From: Blastomyces gilchristii SLH14081
Taxonomy: Eukaryota; Ascomycota; Eurotiomycetes; Onygenales; Ajellomycetaceae
Length of the DNA stretch: 64,000 nt
Assembly: GCF_000003855.2 (NCBI RefSeq)
Contig: NW_003101674.1
Coordinates: 1,683,656 to 1,747,655 of the forward strand
Direction: 5' to 3'
In this document: one piece after another, positions 1 to 11,906 of the stretch
How positions within the stretch are numbered: position 1 is the stretch's first letter
How the letters are laid out: each line of letters starts with the position of its first letter
Translations under genes and position numbers: made by a program
The notes under the pieces: model-generated
What the model saw: the letters and a program-made list of their open reading frames with translations, nothing else
What the model was told of the DNA's origin: nothing
Database searches by the model: none

Positions 1-1728
1 AAAACTGAGTTAATTCATTTCTTTTCTAGATTCAATGAGAAAGAACTATCTCTAACTCTTTTAAATAGAGAGATTAAATTCAGTGTAAATATCAAATAAT
101 TAGAAGTATGATTAAACTCCAAGTTGAATTTTAAATATCATATTCAATAAAGAACTGTCAAGGCAGAAAGACTATTGAACAACATAATCAGATTATCAAA
201 TACAGAGAAAGGTCTATTCTTTCAGGCTATGAGATAGTTATATATAGCCTGTATTACATCAGTAGCTGATTATGAAGTTCAAGTTTGATGAAATAATCAA
301 GGAAATTTCACTGAACTCTTTCAAAGTCTGCAAAACAGAGCCTTGAGAAGAATTCTGAAAGTATTTAAATCATCTTCTATTAAAGCAATGGAAATTGAAG
401 CTTCAATTCCTTCTTCTGCTATTAGATTTGAAAAGGCCTGTATAAACTCTGCTCTGAGAGTTATAAAGATGAGCTTAAATCATATAATCAGAGAAAGAGT
501 CTCTTCTTCATTTTCATCAATTAACTCTGAAAATGAACTGGATTGGAATAGATTTCTTAATTGAAATGAAAATAATTCTTTAAAGAAAATGTCTTCTCAA
601 CTGGACAGACTATGCTCTCTGATTAAAAATTAATTTTCTTCTTTAAATATTGAAAAAGTTGATCATGAGAAGTTATCTCTCTGAAGAGAAAAGCTTGAAT
701 CTCTTATAGACTTACAAATAAGTGAACTATTAAAAGAGAAAGAATATGAACAGTATTTGAAGAGAATTTTTACAATCAATATAAAAGACTCCATTCTGAT
801 TTATTCAGATGACTCAAAAAATGAGAATTTGAATAGATTAGGCGCAGGCATTGCTTATACTGCAGATAATATCAATTTTATCTCAGATTTCTGAAATCTA
901 GACTGTGAATCTGAAGTCTTTGATGCTGAACTATTTATAATAGTGAAAGCTTTCAAACTCATTGAAATAAAATCTCATAAAAGAGGAAATAGTTTGAAAG
1001 AGATATGAATATTCTCTGATAGTCAAGCTGCTTTAAAAAGACTTAAAAATAGTCAGATTCATCATGATCAAATGAATCTTGAACTGATCTTAAACTCTGT
1101 TTTGAAAATTCAAAAGAGAAGAATATCAAAGCTGATAATTCATCTGCACTGAGTTCCTGCTCATATGAATATTCATGACAATGAATTGGCTGATTCAGCT
1201 GTAAAAAAGAATGCTGAATTAAACAGATCTATTCAAAACATTGTGTTCTGATCTTTTATAAAGAGAAAAATAAAAGAATCTTGTTTAGACAAGTGAAATG
1301 AAAGCTGACAGAAACAAAAGAAGAGTATACATTATTCAAGATTTGAAACAAAACTCAAGTGAAAATCTTGTTTAATTAAATGTAAAAAGAAAATATTCTC
1401 ATCTATAATACAGCTGAAACTAGGACATGGCTATTTCAAATCTTATATACAAAGATTTGATGATAGATTTGACTCAATAGAATGCTTATTCTGCAATACA
1501 AATGAGAATTCTGAGTATATTGTAATGCACTGTGCATTATACAATAGTCTCAGATTCAGATTGAAAGAGAAGTATGATCTAAATCAATTAAATATGAGAT
1601 TCTTATTCTCAACTGAGACAGGAATTAAATACTTAATAGACTTTCTATTAGAAACTCAAGCAGCTACAAGAAAATGGCTAAATTCAGAATTATCTGAATA
1701 TGAAGAGGAGAAAATCAATCAGATATAG
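1..1728 (+). pseudogene. LINE-A ORF2 C-terminal part (RT end, RNase H, Cys/His motif)
   Basis: One frame runs from base 1 to a TAG at 1726-1728, interrupted almost only by TGA at expected Trp positions. The RT thumb region comes first. A LINE RNase H follows at about 780-1240: the YSDGS motif appears as YSDDS here (Gly to Asp, a G-to-A change) while LINE-B keeps YSDGS; further on are DAELF, FSDSQAALKRL and the HxxVPAHMNIHDNELAD block. A terminal C-x2-C...H-x-C motif is encoded at about 1480-1530. ORF2 protein would nick target DNA and reverse-transcribe the element RNA in the nucleus. This copy is dead. Confidence 0.88.
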
Positions 1729-2018
1729 TCTGTTAAAACAGCTATATACTATCTTTTAATAATTTGTTTTATTACAGTCTCTCTTTACTTTTTCTTTTTC
1801 TTTCAATTCCTTTCTATCTATCTATTTAATATGTCTATCTTTAAGACTATGTTCTGTTTTCCTTTGTCATGATATTGTCCAATGATTTCAAAGTATCAGA
1901 AGATGTTAAAACACTGCAATTTGTAAACAGTTTTTGTATTCTGAGCTGGAATTTTCTGATTTTGCATATCTGAAATTGATGAATGTATAATAGTTAACTT
2001 TACAGATATAGGAAAAAC

Positions 2019-2041
2019 CCTGAGAACTAAAAGTTCTCAGG
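2019..2041 (+). other. LINE 3' UTR hairpin
   Basis: CCTGAGAACT and AGTTCTCAGG form a perfect 10-bp stem around a 3-base AAA loop, about 40 bases before the (AAT)n tail. The identical hairpin is present in LINE-B at 55144-55166. In some LINE families the element's own reverse transcriptase recognises a 3' stem-loop; that role here is inference. Confidence 0.6.
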
Positions 2042-2082
2042 TAGATGTCATAGTCTCTGACTGCATACATCTATAATTGAAG

Positions 2083-2100
2083 AATAATAATAATAATAAT
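2083..2100 (+). repeat. (AAT)6 tail of LINE-A
   Basis: Six AAT units mark the 3' terminus. LINE-B ends in the same (AAT)6 at 55208-55225 before its target duplication, which supports reading it as the element tail and not a chance microsatellite. Confidence 0.75.
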
Positions 2101-2345
2101 TCTTATTTATATACAGTCTGAAATACTTAATCATTATATCATATCTGATTCCTGGTAAGTAGTATCTGAGGAGAAGTATGATACACTGATCTCAATTCTC
2201 ATTTGAACTGATAACTATCATTCAAACTGAGACAATTGATTCTCACACATATGTATTCTGAAATTCTTGACTGTTATACACTCTGATTTCCGATCATATT
2301 CTTAAATACTTGAACTGATTGCTCAATTCATTCAATATAACTGAT

Positions 2346-3626
2346 ATGACAGACAAGACAATGTCTAGTGTGACAGTTCACCTTAGTGTTTCTGAAGATT
2401 GAAAACTTTGGTACAAGCATATACTAGAATATGCAAAGAACAAGAAGATATCAGACTTCATCAATCTTGATAAACCTGATATCTTCTCAGAACTAGAAGA
2501 ATCTCTGAAACCAGAGTTTTCAGAAGAAGTCACTGCAGAGGTCAAGATAGTATATGATATCAAGATCACTGCATGAAAAATCAAATATATGAAATATGAG
2601 AAACTAAATGAAGATATGACAAAGATATGAGATGTTATATGAAGAACAGTGAATGTCACAGAGCTATGACATGTACACAGTGAGAATGATAATGTGAAGA
2701 AGATTATCTATTTATTAAGAGATTAACTCTCTCTTATGACTGTGAACTATCAGAATAATGTGAGAACCTGATATCATAATCTCTGCAAAGTACTGAAAAA
2801 CAGAGATATAGAGAAGTGATTGAATAACTGATCTCTCATCAAAGATGATATCAAAGAGACAGATATAGCTGAACAGTTCAACTTGAAGAAAGACTTCTTA
2901 AATATGAACCTAGCTATTGATGCAGGTTATGCACAAGCATGAACTAATAATGTTTATTATGATAAAGATGTTATTTCTTTGATAGAGTTAGTTAAGAACT
3001 TCAAGAAACAGTATAGAGAAATGAGTATTTTTAAAGAAGATAAACCTATGAACTTCACTATTCTTAATAAAAGATTAGTAACATTCAGAAACTGCATCTG
3101 CAGAGTTCATCACTGATACACTCAGTACTACAATCTCAATTCTTTAAGAAAGTCATCTGAATGAAAGAAAAATGAGAAGAAGAGAACTCATATTAATCAA
3201 GCTCTTAAGAATCAAGAATTGAAGAGATATATTAATTGTGTAATATCTAGAGATTTATTCATAAATACAGAGAAGATAGATGTTAATAAAGCAGTTCTAG
3301 AAGAAATGGTTCTGAAGCAATCAGTTTCTCAATCTATTAATCATCAATCTATCAATTATCAATTCTTTGATCATTAATTCTTCAATCATCAATCTATCAA
3401 TCATCAATCTATTGATTATCAATCTATTAATTATCAATCTATTGATCAGCAGATCTGAAAAATATTGATGAACTCTTCAAATTCTTGCTTCTACCTTCAA
3501 AACTCCTGAATCTTTGATACTGGCGCGGAACAGCATATATGCAATAAGTGAACACATTTTCTATTCTTTACTCCTGTGAGTGTGGAAGTCTATACAGGCG
3601 ACTCCAGCACTAAAGTTGAAGATTAT
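2346..3626 (+). pseudogene. Copia-1a gag and start of protease
   Basis: The start at 2346 matches the gag ATG of Copia-1b (53677, minus strand). The frame is read through TGA stops at Trp positions. A Cys-rich stretch (CICRxHHxxxxxY) around 3090-3120 is the worn nucleocapsid motif; Copia-1b has Cys where later residues here are Tyr. A block of eight 15-base repeats follows, then WIFDTGAEQHI with the aspartic protease motif DTGA intact at 3516-3527. Gag would package the RNA and the protease would cut the polyprotein. The frame is broken at 3626 by insertion of Gypsy-1, with target ATTAT at 3622-3626. Confidence 0.8.
3330..3449 (+). repeat. 15-bp coding minisatellite (8 units) between gag and protease
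   Basis: Eight tandem units of the pattern CAATCTATYRATYAT encode a repeating five-residue unit close to NHQSI. Copia-1b has only about two units at the same place (near 52633-52680). The number therefore varies between copies of the family in a linker between two protein domains. Confidence 0.75.
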
Positions 3627-4170
3627 TGTCACGCTCCCGGCCGCGCGAAGGCCCTGTTGCGGTTCCACACGGCTCATCACTTCCATGCGGATGGTTTCAT
3701 TCATCTCACAGACTGTCTGAACCGGTTTTCAACCACTCTATGACATCATTCAGATATATCATAGAAAGATCTGATTAATGAATATGAGAACTCTGCTTCT
3801 ATATAAGGTCAGCAGATTACTCTTTCTTAGCAGTCAGGCATTACTGAGGTATCACTTCAGCTATTCTTACTCATGAAATGAGAGAAGAGTATTCACTCAT
3901 TATCTATATAGAATAGCTAGATACTGACTTCTTATTAAAGAAGCTAGTAATTCATTTTTCTTCTACTGAAATATATACAAGAGTTACTGCATGTCTTATA
4001 CAATCTTCTTAGTATACTAAGTATCATATCTGTGATATTCTCATAATAACTCTGTAGTCTATAAGCTCACTATTTAAGTAAGATAGTTAAGCTCACTTAT
4101 ACAGCTTCTTAAATAACTATCTCTATATAATACTGTTAACTAGCTATCACTTCAGTTTCATTATATTACA
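3627..4170 (+). repeat. Gypsy-1 5' LTR
   Basis: A 544-bp LTR. Its last ~115 bases match 11787-11901 with only transitions and the 5' copy is the more mutated. Its first ~120 bases are GC-rich and keep many CpG sites, in sharp contrast with the AT-rich remainder. Confidence 0.83.
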
Positions 4171-4559
4171 ATTTGAATCACTTAATCTGATTACAAGTTT
4201 GAATCAGTTAAGCTCTAATAGATTAATATAATCTCATACACTCATACTGAGACTGATCTGATTTCACTCTCTGAACAAAACACTACATTATTTCCTAGAG
4301 TGTGTACATCTCTATTTCAGCAGAAATCTAAGATTTCTGAATTCACTGTATATTTTAATATAAGCTCTTCAATCACTCTGCTACTGCTGCAGCCTCTACA
4401 CATCTACATCTATTATAAAGATAGAGAGATTAAGATCAGAGATTCTCTGAGATATAAGAGAAATATATTATCTGAATTTCACAGCTTTATCTATATTCTT
4501 AAATAAAAATTTTGTCTTAATCTGAGCCAGTATAATACTTATAAGATATAAGTAATATA

Positions 4560-7500
4560 CACTGTCAACCTTCTTGAAGATATCTCTGTGACTACTTGAG
4601 TTATTAAGAAGAGAGTGCTTGAGCATATTAATACTATCATAACTTAGAAAGAATTCAAGAACTTTCTACTGAATCAAATTAAAGATTATTACAATCACAG
4701 CTTTATAACAGTGCAGCAGTTCAACTCATTATATTAATAAGATAATGAGAATTCTTTCAATTTTAATACAAGATTTAAAGAATATTGAGAGAAATTAACT
4801 AATGATTTGAATTAATTAAAAACATAGCTTTATCTCACAAAGCTGACTTATAAGATGCAGACAATGATATTATAATATCAGAGTTTATTAATCAATTACA
4901 CTGAGCTTGTCAATCTGACTTTCTGAATCTATTTGAATAATCAATTCTCTGAGAAAAAGATTAATAAGATCTCTTCTAAGTAATTAATAATAAGATCTAA
5001 ATGACACTGTGACAGCTTCAGTGTAGAGAAAGTAAAGAAGAATTCTAAGTATTCTGATTCTTCACTCACTGTGAAGAAATGTTAAAAAAGATTTGATAAA
5101 GATCTTTATTTCAACTCAAAGCTAATAATTACTATATCAGTAATTACAAGAAGTCAAAGAAGAGAAGAAACTGAGAAGATTTCTTCTGAAAGTTAACTTC
5201 TCTTCTGATAAATGTATTCATGAAAGATAAAGAAGAGAAAGAAATGAAGAATTAATAATTCTTATATCTCTGAGTTTATATTATAATTACAATACATACT
5301 CTGAATAAGAAGATATCAGTAAGATATCTAGTTAACTCTGAGATGAATATTAACTTCATATTCTATTTCTTTTCTTTGATGAAGAATTGAAAGAAGATAG
5401 ATTCATCAGATTATGTAAAATTTACTGATGAAATAAAATATCACTATTTTAGCATAATTTAAGCAAAGTATGTGATTACAGACTCAGAAGAAATCTTTAA
5501 GAAGAGCAGTCTACTTCTTCACACAGTTAATATCATAGATAAGAACATTATTCTAAATCTTCTGTAATTGAGAGAAAACAATTCTCTTATTGACTGAGTC
5601 ACTCAGATGTAATAATACTGTTTCACTGATGAAGAGACAGTGATGAAGAAATCTGAAGAGTTTCATTGAAAGAATCTTGAGAAAAAGATAAAGTTAATAT
5701 ACTGTATAGTGAATGACTGAGACTTGAGAATAGATGAAAAAGTCATCACTCTCACTGCAAGATTAGCAGCAGTATTCATTATTAAAGACAGATATACATA
5801 ACATCTCTTTACAGATTATAAGAATGTCTTTTTAAAAAGAGAAGCAGCAAAGTTTCCTGATATCAAGATATAATATAAGATTTCTCTTGAAGACAGTATA
5901 ACAGTGCTGTACAGATCTCTTTACAACTTGTCTGTAAAGAAATTGAATATTCTATACAAATATCTTGAGAAAGTGCAATCAAAGAACTGAATATATTTAT
6001 TAAAGAGTTCAGCAGAGATATCTATACTCTTTATACTTAAGAAGAATAATAGACTATGTCTATGTATAGACTACAGAGGTCTTAATAAGATGACAGTTAA
6101 GAATTACTATTCATTATTATTAATTAATAAGATGATTGATTGATTATCTGAAGCAAAGATATTCTCAAAGATTGATATACAGAATGTCTATTATAGAATC
6201 AGAGTTAATGAAGATAATATTTGAAAAACAGATTTTCATATCAAGTACAGCAATTTTGAATATCTTGTTTTATCTTTTAATCTTTGTAACACTTCAGTTA
6301 TCTTTCAGATCTATATAAATAAGATACTGTGAGATCTTATTAACATCTTCTATATAGTATATCTGAACAATATTCTAATCTTCTTAAAATCAGAGAAAGA
6401 ATATGACATTCATGTTCAAGAAGTGTTGAGTCACTTGAGACAGTATCAACTCTATATAAACACTGAAAAATGCTTGTTCTATATACAGAAGATTGATTTC
6501 TTAGATTATATTATTAAGATAAACAGCATTTCAATGAACAGAAGTCAGATCTTCATCATTGAGAACTGGTCAGTGCTGCAGATATATCACAAGATGCAGA
6601 TATTTCTAGAATTTGTGAATTTCTATAGATAATTCATTTATACATATTCATAAATTACTGTCTCTCTTACAGATCTGTTAAAGAGAAGTGTGAAAGACAG
6701 AAAAACAGAACTGTTTACTCTCACTCAAGATACTGTGTAGATGTTTATAGAATTGAAACAAGCTTTTACAGATGTTATAATACTGAATCACTTTAATCTC
6801 AATTTATTCAGTCAGTGTGAGACTGATGCATTCAGAAATGAAATCTATGAAATCTTTTCACAGTTAATATCAGAGATCTTTCAACATTGAAAGAATCAGA
6901 GAATAATCATCTCTGAGAATACAGATAATAAAATGTCTGTGAGAGAAGACTTTTTTACAGAGTCTATAAGATACTATGAATAAAGATCAATGATATTCTT
7001 CTTCAAGAAGTTATCACTTATACAGAGAAAGTATAATACTCATGATTAAGAGATGTTAGTAATTATCAAACTCTTTAAGATCTGACAATATTATCTTCAG
7101 AATAGTAAGTACTCAGTACAAGTTCTCACTGATTATATAAATCTGCATTACTTCTTAACAATAAAGAGCTTAATAGAACATTAAGCCAGATGAGCAGAGC
7201 TGCTTTCAGAGTATAATTTCTATATTCAATATTATTTAGATCAGCTTAATCTCACTAAAACACTGTCTAGACAGTCTGATTATAATATCATTAATATAGA
7301 GAAGAATTCTATAAAAGAATCTCTGTCATCACTGCAGAAGAAGCTGACTACAGAGAATTAAGATTCTCTGAAACTTAAAAACAGTGCTAATAAGACAGCT
7401 GTGTGACTTAGTATAGAAGATGAAAGAAAATCTGAGTCTCTGTAGAGAACTGACACTGAAGATCATAAGCTTCTTATATTATATCTTACTATTATTGAAT

Positions 7501-9130
7501 TAATAAAGAATGAAACAGTCTACAATCTTTTAACTTAACTACTTTTGAAATTCATTAATGAGTTATAGAGGAGAGATATCTCTACTACAGCTCAAATTCA
7601 GAAATTGAAGAAGAAAGAATTCAGTTTGAACTAGAAAGAGACAGACTCAGAGCAGGATAAAAACACTAAGAAATAAAGACACAGATAACTAGAAGAATAT
7701 GAACTTCTCTTACTGAATGATTCAGTCTTTATCTCTGGTATTAGAGCAGTGTGTCAGAAGTTATTGAAAATTCATTATAATAATTCTTATCCAGAGCCCT
7801 TCAGGTCAGAGAAGACTGAGAAGCTTCTAAAATATAAATAAATTTAAGACAACCTTCAGACAGATGTTAAAGAGTATATTGAGACTTATAATGTCTGTTA
7901 AAGAATAAAGATCTCATGATATAAGTAATACAGTAAGTGACATCACTGCCTGTTTCAAAGAGCTTATGATATCATCTATCAATGAATTTCATAGTTGATC
8001 TGTCAAAGTCAATAAGAGTTAAAGAATATGACTCAATTTTAATCATTATTAATCACTTCACAAAGATAATTAGATATATTTTTATTTATAAAAAGATTAA
8101 AGCCTCTGAATTAACTGACCTGTTTTTAGATATTATTATTCATGATCACAGTGCTGTGAAATCATTGATAACAGATCAAGAATTTCGCTTCATCAGTAAG
8201 TACTGATCAGTCTTTTGTTATTATCTTATAATAAGACATCTTCTCAGTACTGCATTTTATTCACAGATAGATGATCAGATTAAACATCAGAATCAGACAT
8301 TAGAATAGCATCTTCAAGTATTTTATTCATATTATCAGAATAATTGATTTAAATATCTTCTGATCACTGAATTTATATATAACAATGTAAAAAATGTAAT
8401 CTTAAAAGTATCTTCTTTCTATGCTTATTATGAATATCATTCTTCATTACTCAGCGACATCACAGATGATGTTTTAAAGAAGAGAATAGATAGTCAGAAT
8501 GTTGAATAGATACAGAGAACAGAGTACTTCTCAGTATCAGAAGTAAAAGTGAGATGGAAACTTTTAAATAAAATTCATAAGAAGACAGTAAAAAGTATTC
8601 ATCACACTCAGAAGTAGTAGATAGAATACTATAATTAAAAACATCTTTCAATGAAGTTCTTAATAGAGGATTAAGTACTACTTTCAGCAAAGAATATCAA
8701 GATAATAAGACTGTGTAAAAAGCTCAGTGAGTAGTGACTAGAATCTTTCTCAGTAATAAGAGTGATAAGTAAGCAGATATATAAGTTGAAATTATTCTCA
8801 GAATTGAAATTAATTCATTCTATTTTTCATATTTTCTATTTAAAGCTCTATAAGTAATACTCTGAGACAGAGCTGTCTCAGCTGAATGATATTAAGATTG
8901 AGAGTGATATTAAATATCTTATAGAGAAAATATTGAATAAGTAAATATAATATAATAAGCTTCAATATCTCATTAAATAAGAAAGTTATTCATTATCAGA
9001 GAATTTATGAGAATTACTTAAGCATTTGAAAAATACTGAGAAAGAGATTGTAAGCTATAAGACAGCTAGTAGAGATCACTCTGTTATATATCAGAGACAT
9101 TGAATAAGAAATACTATCTAAAACTTCTTA
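4560..9130 (+). pseudogene. Gypsy-1 Gag-Pol relic with C-terminal chromodomain
   Basis: Gag-like sequence lies at about 4560-5100 and protease at about 5400-5700. The RT is clear: LCIDYRGLNK at about 6050, then KIDIQNVYYRI, and the active site reads YLNN at 6360-6371 where YLDD is expected. RNase H follows (about 6720-7200). The integrase shows the HHCC N-terminal region (about 7770-7900), a core beginning MNFIVDLSKS at 7982 with LITDQ near 8165, and HQNQTLE near 8290. A chromodomain-like tail reads YLIK-stop-ESYS at about 8963-9040; the stop replaces Trp. Chromodomains steer such elements to marked chromatin. Unlike the LINE and Copia copies, many stops here are also TAA or TAG. Start and end are approximate. 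Confidence 0.8.
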
Positions 9131-9596
9131 TTTTTTTTCAAAGAGTTTTTTTAGAGATAATCTTACAGTGATGAGTCAGTATCTTATAAACTCTATAGCA
9201 CTCTTCTTCTATTTTCTCTTAAAAGATTTTTTAGAACTTTAATAAGACTATACAAGTATAAAATTCCTGAAGCAGTTAGAGAAAAGAAATATTTAAAATT
9301 AATAAAAAATTAATATTATTAACTCATAAACTGCTGCTATTCTAATAGAACTGCAGCCTGCTGAAAAAGTAAAAAGAAGAATCAGAGTCTACTTATTAAT
9401 AATTACACTCTCATTAAACTCATTCTTCACTGTTGAAGTCTTTAGTATTAATATCTTTATCTATTAAGAAGTTAGCACTGCAGCACTGCAGAGAAGTATG
9501 CTGTAGAAGAGTATAAGAGATACTTAAAGTATCAATTTATTAATTTATAAAGCATCTCAGTTATCTGCTTTAATTGAAGTGAGATTGTCTTTAATC

Positions 9597-10102
9597 TAGA
9601 CTGACCGTGTGACCGTGTCTGAGATCAGGACCAGAATATTTAATAGTTTCATTATCAATTCAACTGATCTCATTACACTGTTTTAACATTAGATAGTAGT
9701 CTCATACTGTCTCAGTGGGACTTACTGTCTACTCTTGTCACATTTTCCAAATGGGATCATGATTTTCACTTCTCAATTTAAATTATTTTTATTGCTTTAA
9801 ATGACTTTAAATCTCATTTGAGCATTACCAAAAAGTGTTACTTTTTAAAAAATTAAAAATAGTCTAAAAAACACCTTAAAATGTCTAAAAATAGTAACTT
9901 TATGCCAAGAATGGGACTAAATGGAATCAAATGGGATCACTTTCTCATTTTTTTCAAGTCATGGTCTCATTTTAAAATCTGATATATAGTCACTTTGTAT
10001 GTTTTTTTGATGATTAGTCCCAGCGGGATTCACGCCAAGAAATGTATAAGACCAGATCAAATGAGATCAAACGTGTAATTCATGATCTCAGTGATCAGTC
10101 TA
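9597..10102 (+). mobile_element. MITE-1, non-autonomous hAT derivative, inserted in Gypsy-1
   Basis: A 506-bp element begins TAGACTGACCG and ends CAGTCTA, with a perfect 8-bp target duplication CTTTAATC at 9589-9596 and 10103-10110. Eight-base duplications are typical of hAT transposons. Roughly the first 35 and last 95 bases match the ends of the 5.7-kb hAT element at 19629-25373, and the middle does not, so it is an internal-deletion type derivative. It contains no reading frame. Confidence 0.88.
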
Positions 10103-11075
10103 CTTTAATCAGTAATTGATCTCTGTGATACTTTTAATAGCAGTATCAGCTGATCTCTTCTTAAGATCAGTTATTCTGAGATATTTTTTCATCTCAGAGA
10201 TTCACACTTTCATCTTCTTTTACAGACAAGCAAGAGAGATCTTCTCAGTCTTGATAGAATTCATTCATACTTGAAGCTCTGAGATTCTTACTCTGTACTG
10301 CTTAGGCATCTGAACTTCTTGTCAGAGCTGACATAATATCTTCTTATAGAGTAGATAATACTTACAAGAGAGATAGAAGTTATTATTAAAGATATAATAG
10401 AAATAACAGAAGTAAGAGAAGAAGTGAATATATAAGATTCTCTTCTTCTTCAACTACTTAGTGCAGCACAGACAAGTAGCAGTGCTGATCAGAGACTGTA
10501 TCAGAGCCTTCTCACAGAGAGAAGATAAAGAAACTGCAGAATTCTGCAGACTCAACTCAGCAGTATTTCAAGCAGAGCTTGAATATGCTGTGAAAGAGAA
10601 ACTACAGATTAAGCTTCTCAGAGTCACTGTCTCTAAAATCAAGCTCTCTCTGAGATTCTCTCTCAATAATTATACAGAGTCATACATTACTGTGTTGACT
10701 GAGAGAGAGAACAGTGTTATAATAGTAGCAGAGAGAATAGAAAAAGAACTGAATATGAATAAATTAATCAGTAAAAGAAATAACATCTCACTGTAAGATA
10801 CAGTGACTACTACTGTGACTGTAAGAGAAGCAGAGAAAGAAGAAAAAGAAGATATAATAATGAGAGCAGTGCTTCTGTAATCTGTTAACATTATCATCTT
10901 CATCTTCAATCAAGCTTTCTTAACAGCTACAGAGACTGCAGCTGCACTATAAAGACATTTATTACTCACTAGAAAACATCAGAATAAGTCTCTTATTATC
11001 TCTCAAGAATGATGCTCTCATGCACTCACTATTTCAGATGAAGAGAAAAGAGAGAAAAATGTGTCATAGAGAAGA
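10103..11075 (+). other. Gypsy-1 3' region with an unassigned 111-codon ORF
   Basis: Between the chromodomain and the gap the element has about 1.4 kb, MITE excluded, with no recognised pol domain. The longest open frame is 10461-10796 on the + strand (111 codons, rich in Glu, Lys and Arg, no motif I recognise). Several nearby stretches are also rich in AGAGA and GAAGAAG runs. It may be a relic of an extra gene or simply a long 3' UTR. Confidence 0.35.
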
Positions 11076-11786
11076 NNNNNNNNNNNNNNNNNNNNNNNNN
11101 NNNNNNNNNNNNNNNNNNNNNNNNNNNNNNNNNNNNNNNNNNNNNNNNNNNNNNNNNNNNNNNNNNNNNNNNNNNNNNNNNNNNNNNNNNNNNNNNNNNN
11201 NNNNNNNNNNNNNNNNNNNNNNNNNNNNNNNNNNNNNNNNNNNNNNNNNNNNNNNNNNNNNNNNNNNNNNNNNNNNNNNNNNNNNNNNNNNNNNNNNNNN
11301 NNNNNNNNNNNNNNNNNNNNNNNNNNNNNNNNNNNNNNNNNNNNNNNNNNNNNNNNNNNNNNNNNNNNNNNNNNNNNNNNNNNNNNNNNNNNNNNNNNNN
11401 NNNNNNNNNNNNNNNNNNNNNNNNNNNNNNNNNNNNNNNNNNNNNNNNNNNNNNNNNNNNNNNNNNNNNNNNNNNNNNNNNNNNNNNNNNNNNNNNNNNN
11501 NNNNNNNNNNNNNNNNNNNNNNNNNNNNNNNNNNNNNNNNNNNNNNNNNNNNNNNNNNNNNNNNNNNNNNNNNNNNNNNNNNNNNNNNNNNNNNNNNNNN
11601 NNNNNNNNNNNNNNNNNNNNNNNNNNNNNNNNNNNNNNNNNNNNNNNNNNNNNNNNNNNNNNNNNNNNNNNNNNNNNNNNNNNNNNNNNNNNNNNNNNNN
11701 NNNNNNNNNNNNNNNNNNNNNNNNNNNNNNNNNNNNNNNNNNNNNNNNNNNNNNNNNNNNNNNNNNNNNNNNNNNNNNNNNNNNNN
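11076..11786. other. Assembly gap (711 N)
   Basis: A run of 711 N lies in Gypsy-1 and covers the start of its 3' LTR. Open frames drawn across it are artefacts. Confidence 0.99.
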
Positions 11787-11901
11787 TTCCTACAAGCTCA
11801 CTATTCAAGCAAGATAGTCAAGCTCACTTATACAGCTTCTCAAACAACTACCTCTACATGACGCCGCTGACTAGCCACCGCTTCAGTTCCGTCACATTAC
11901 A
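11787..11901 (+). repeat. Gypsy-1 3' LTR, right end only
   Basis: It matches the last part of the 5' LTR (about 4056-4170), with C or G where the 5' copy has T or A. It keeps several CpG sites and is the less mutated of the pair. It is followed by target copy GTTAT (11902-11906) and then Copia-1a sequence. Confidence 0.85.
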
Positions 11902-11906
11902 GTTAT

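Larger units (their letters stand above)
1..2100 (+). mobile_element. LINE-A: 3' part of a Tad1/I-like non-LTR retrotransposon
   Basis: This is the 3' end of a non-LTR retrotransposon cut by the window edge. It is nearly the same sequence as LINE-B (47320-48412 plus 54210-55226) over its whole length, apart from scattered transitions. It carries the end of the reverse transcriptase, an RNase H domain, a C-terminal Cys/His motif, a 3' UTR with a perfect hairpin and a short (AAT)6 tail, the usual tail type for this group. It abuts sequence of Copia-1a at about 2101, so it probably inserted into that element's 5' region. The upstream target copy lies outside the window and cannot be checked. Confidence 0.9.
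3627..11901 (+). mobile_element. Gypsy-1: Ty3/Gypsy chromovirus inserted in Copia-1a
   Basis: The element starts with TGTCACGCTCCC and ends with a sequence closing in TTACA. Its target duplication is ATTAT (3622-3626) versus GTTAT (11902-11906), one RIP-type G/A difference. The 5' LTR is 3627-4170 and the end of the 3' LTR is 11787-11901; an assembly gap hides the rest of the 3' LTR. Inside are gag and pol relics in Gypsy order (protease, RT, RNase H, integrase, chromodomain), then about 1.4 kb of unassigned sequence and a MITE. Length including the gap and MITE is about 8.3 kb. Confidence 0.87.

Noticed and set aside
3330..3449. CRISPR-like array
   Set aside because: The units are contiguous 15-mers without spacers, in a eukaryotic retrotransposon coding region.
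11020..11817. Open frames of about 260 codons on both strands
   Set aside because: They consist almost entirely of the N gap.
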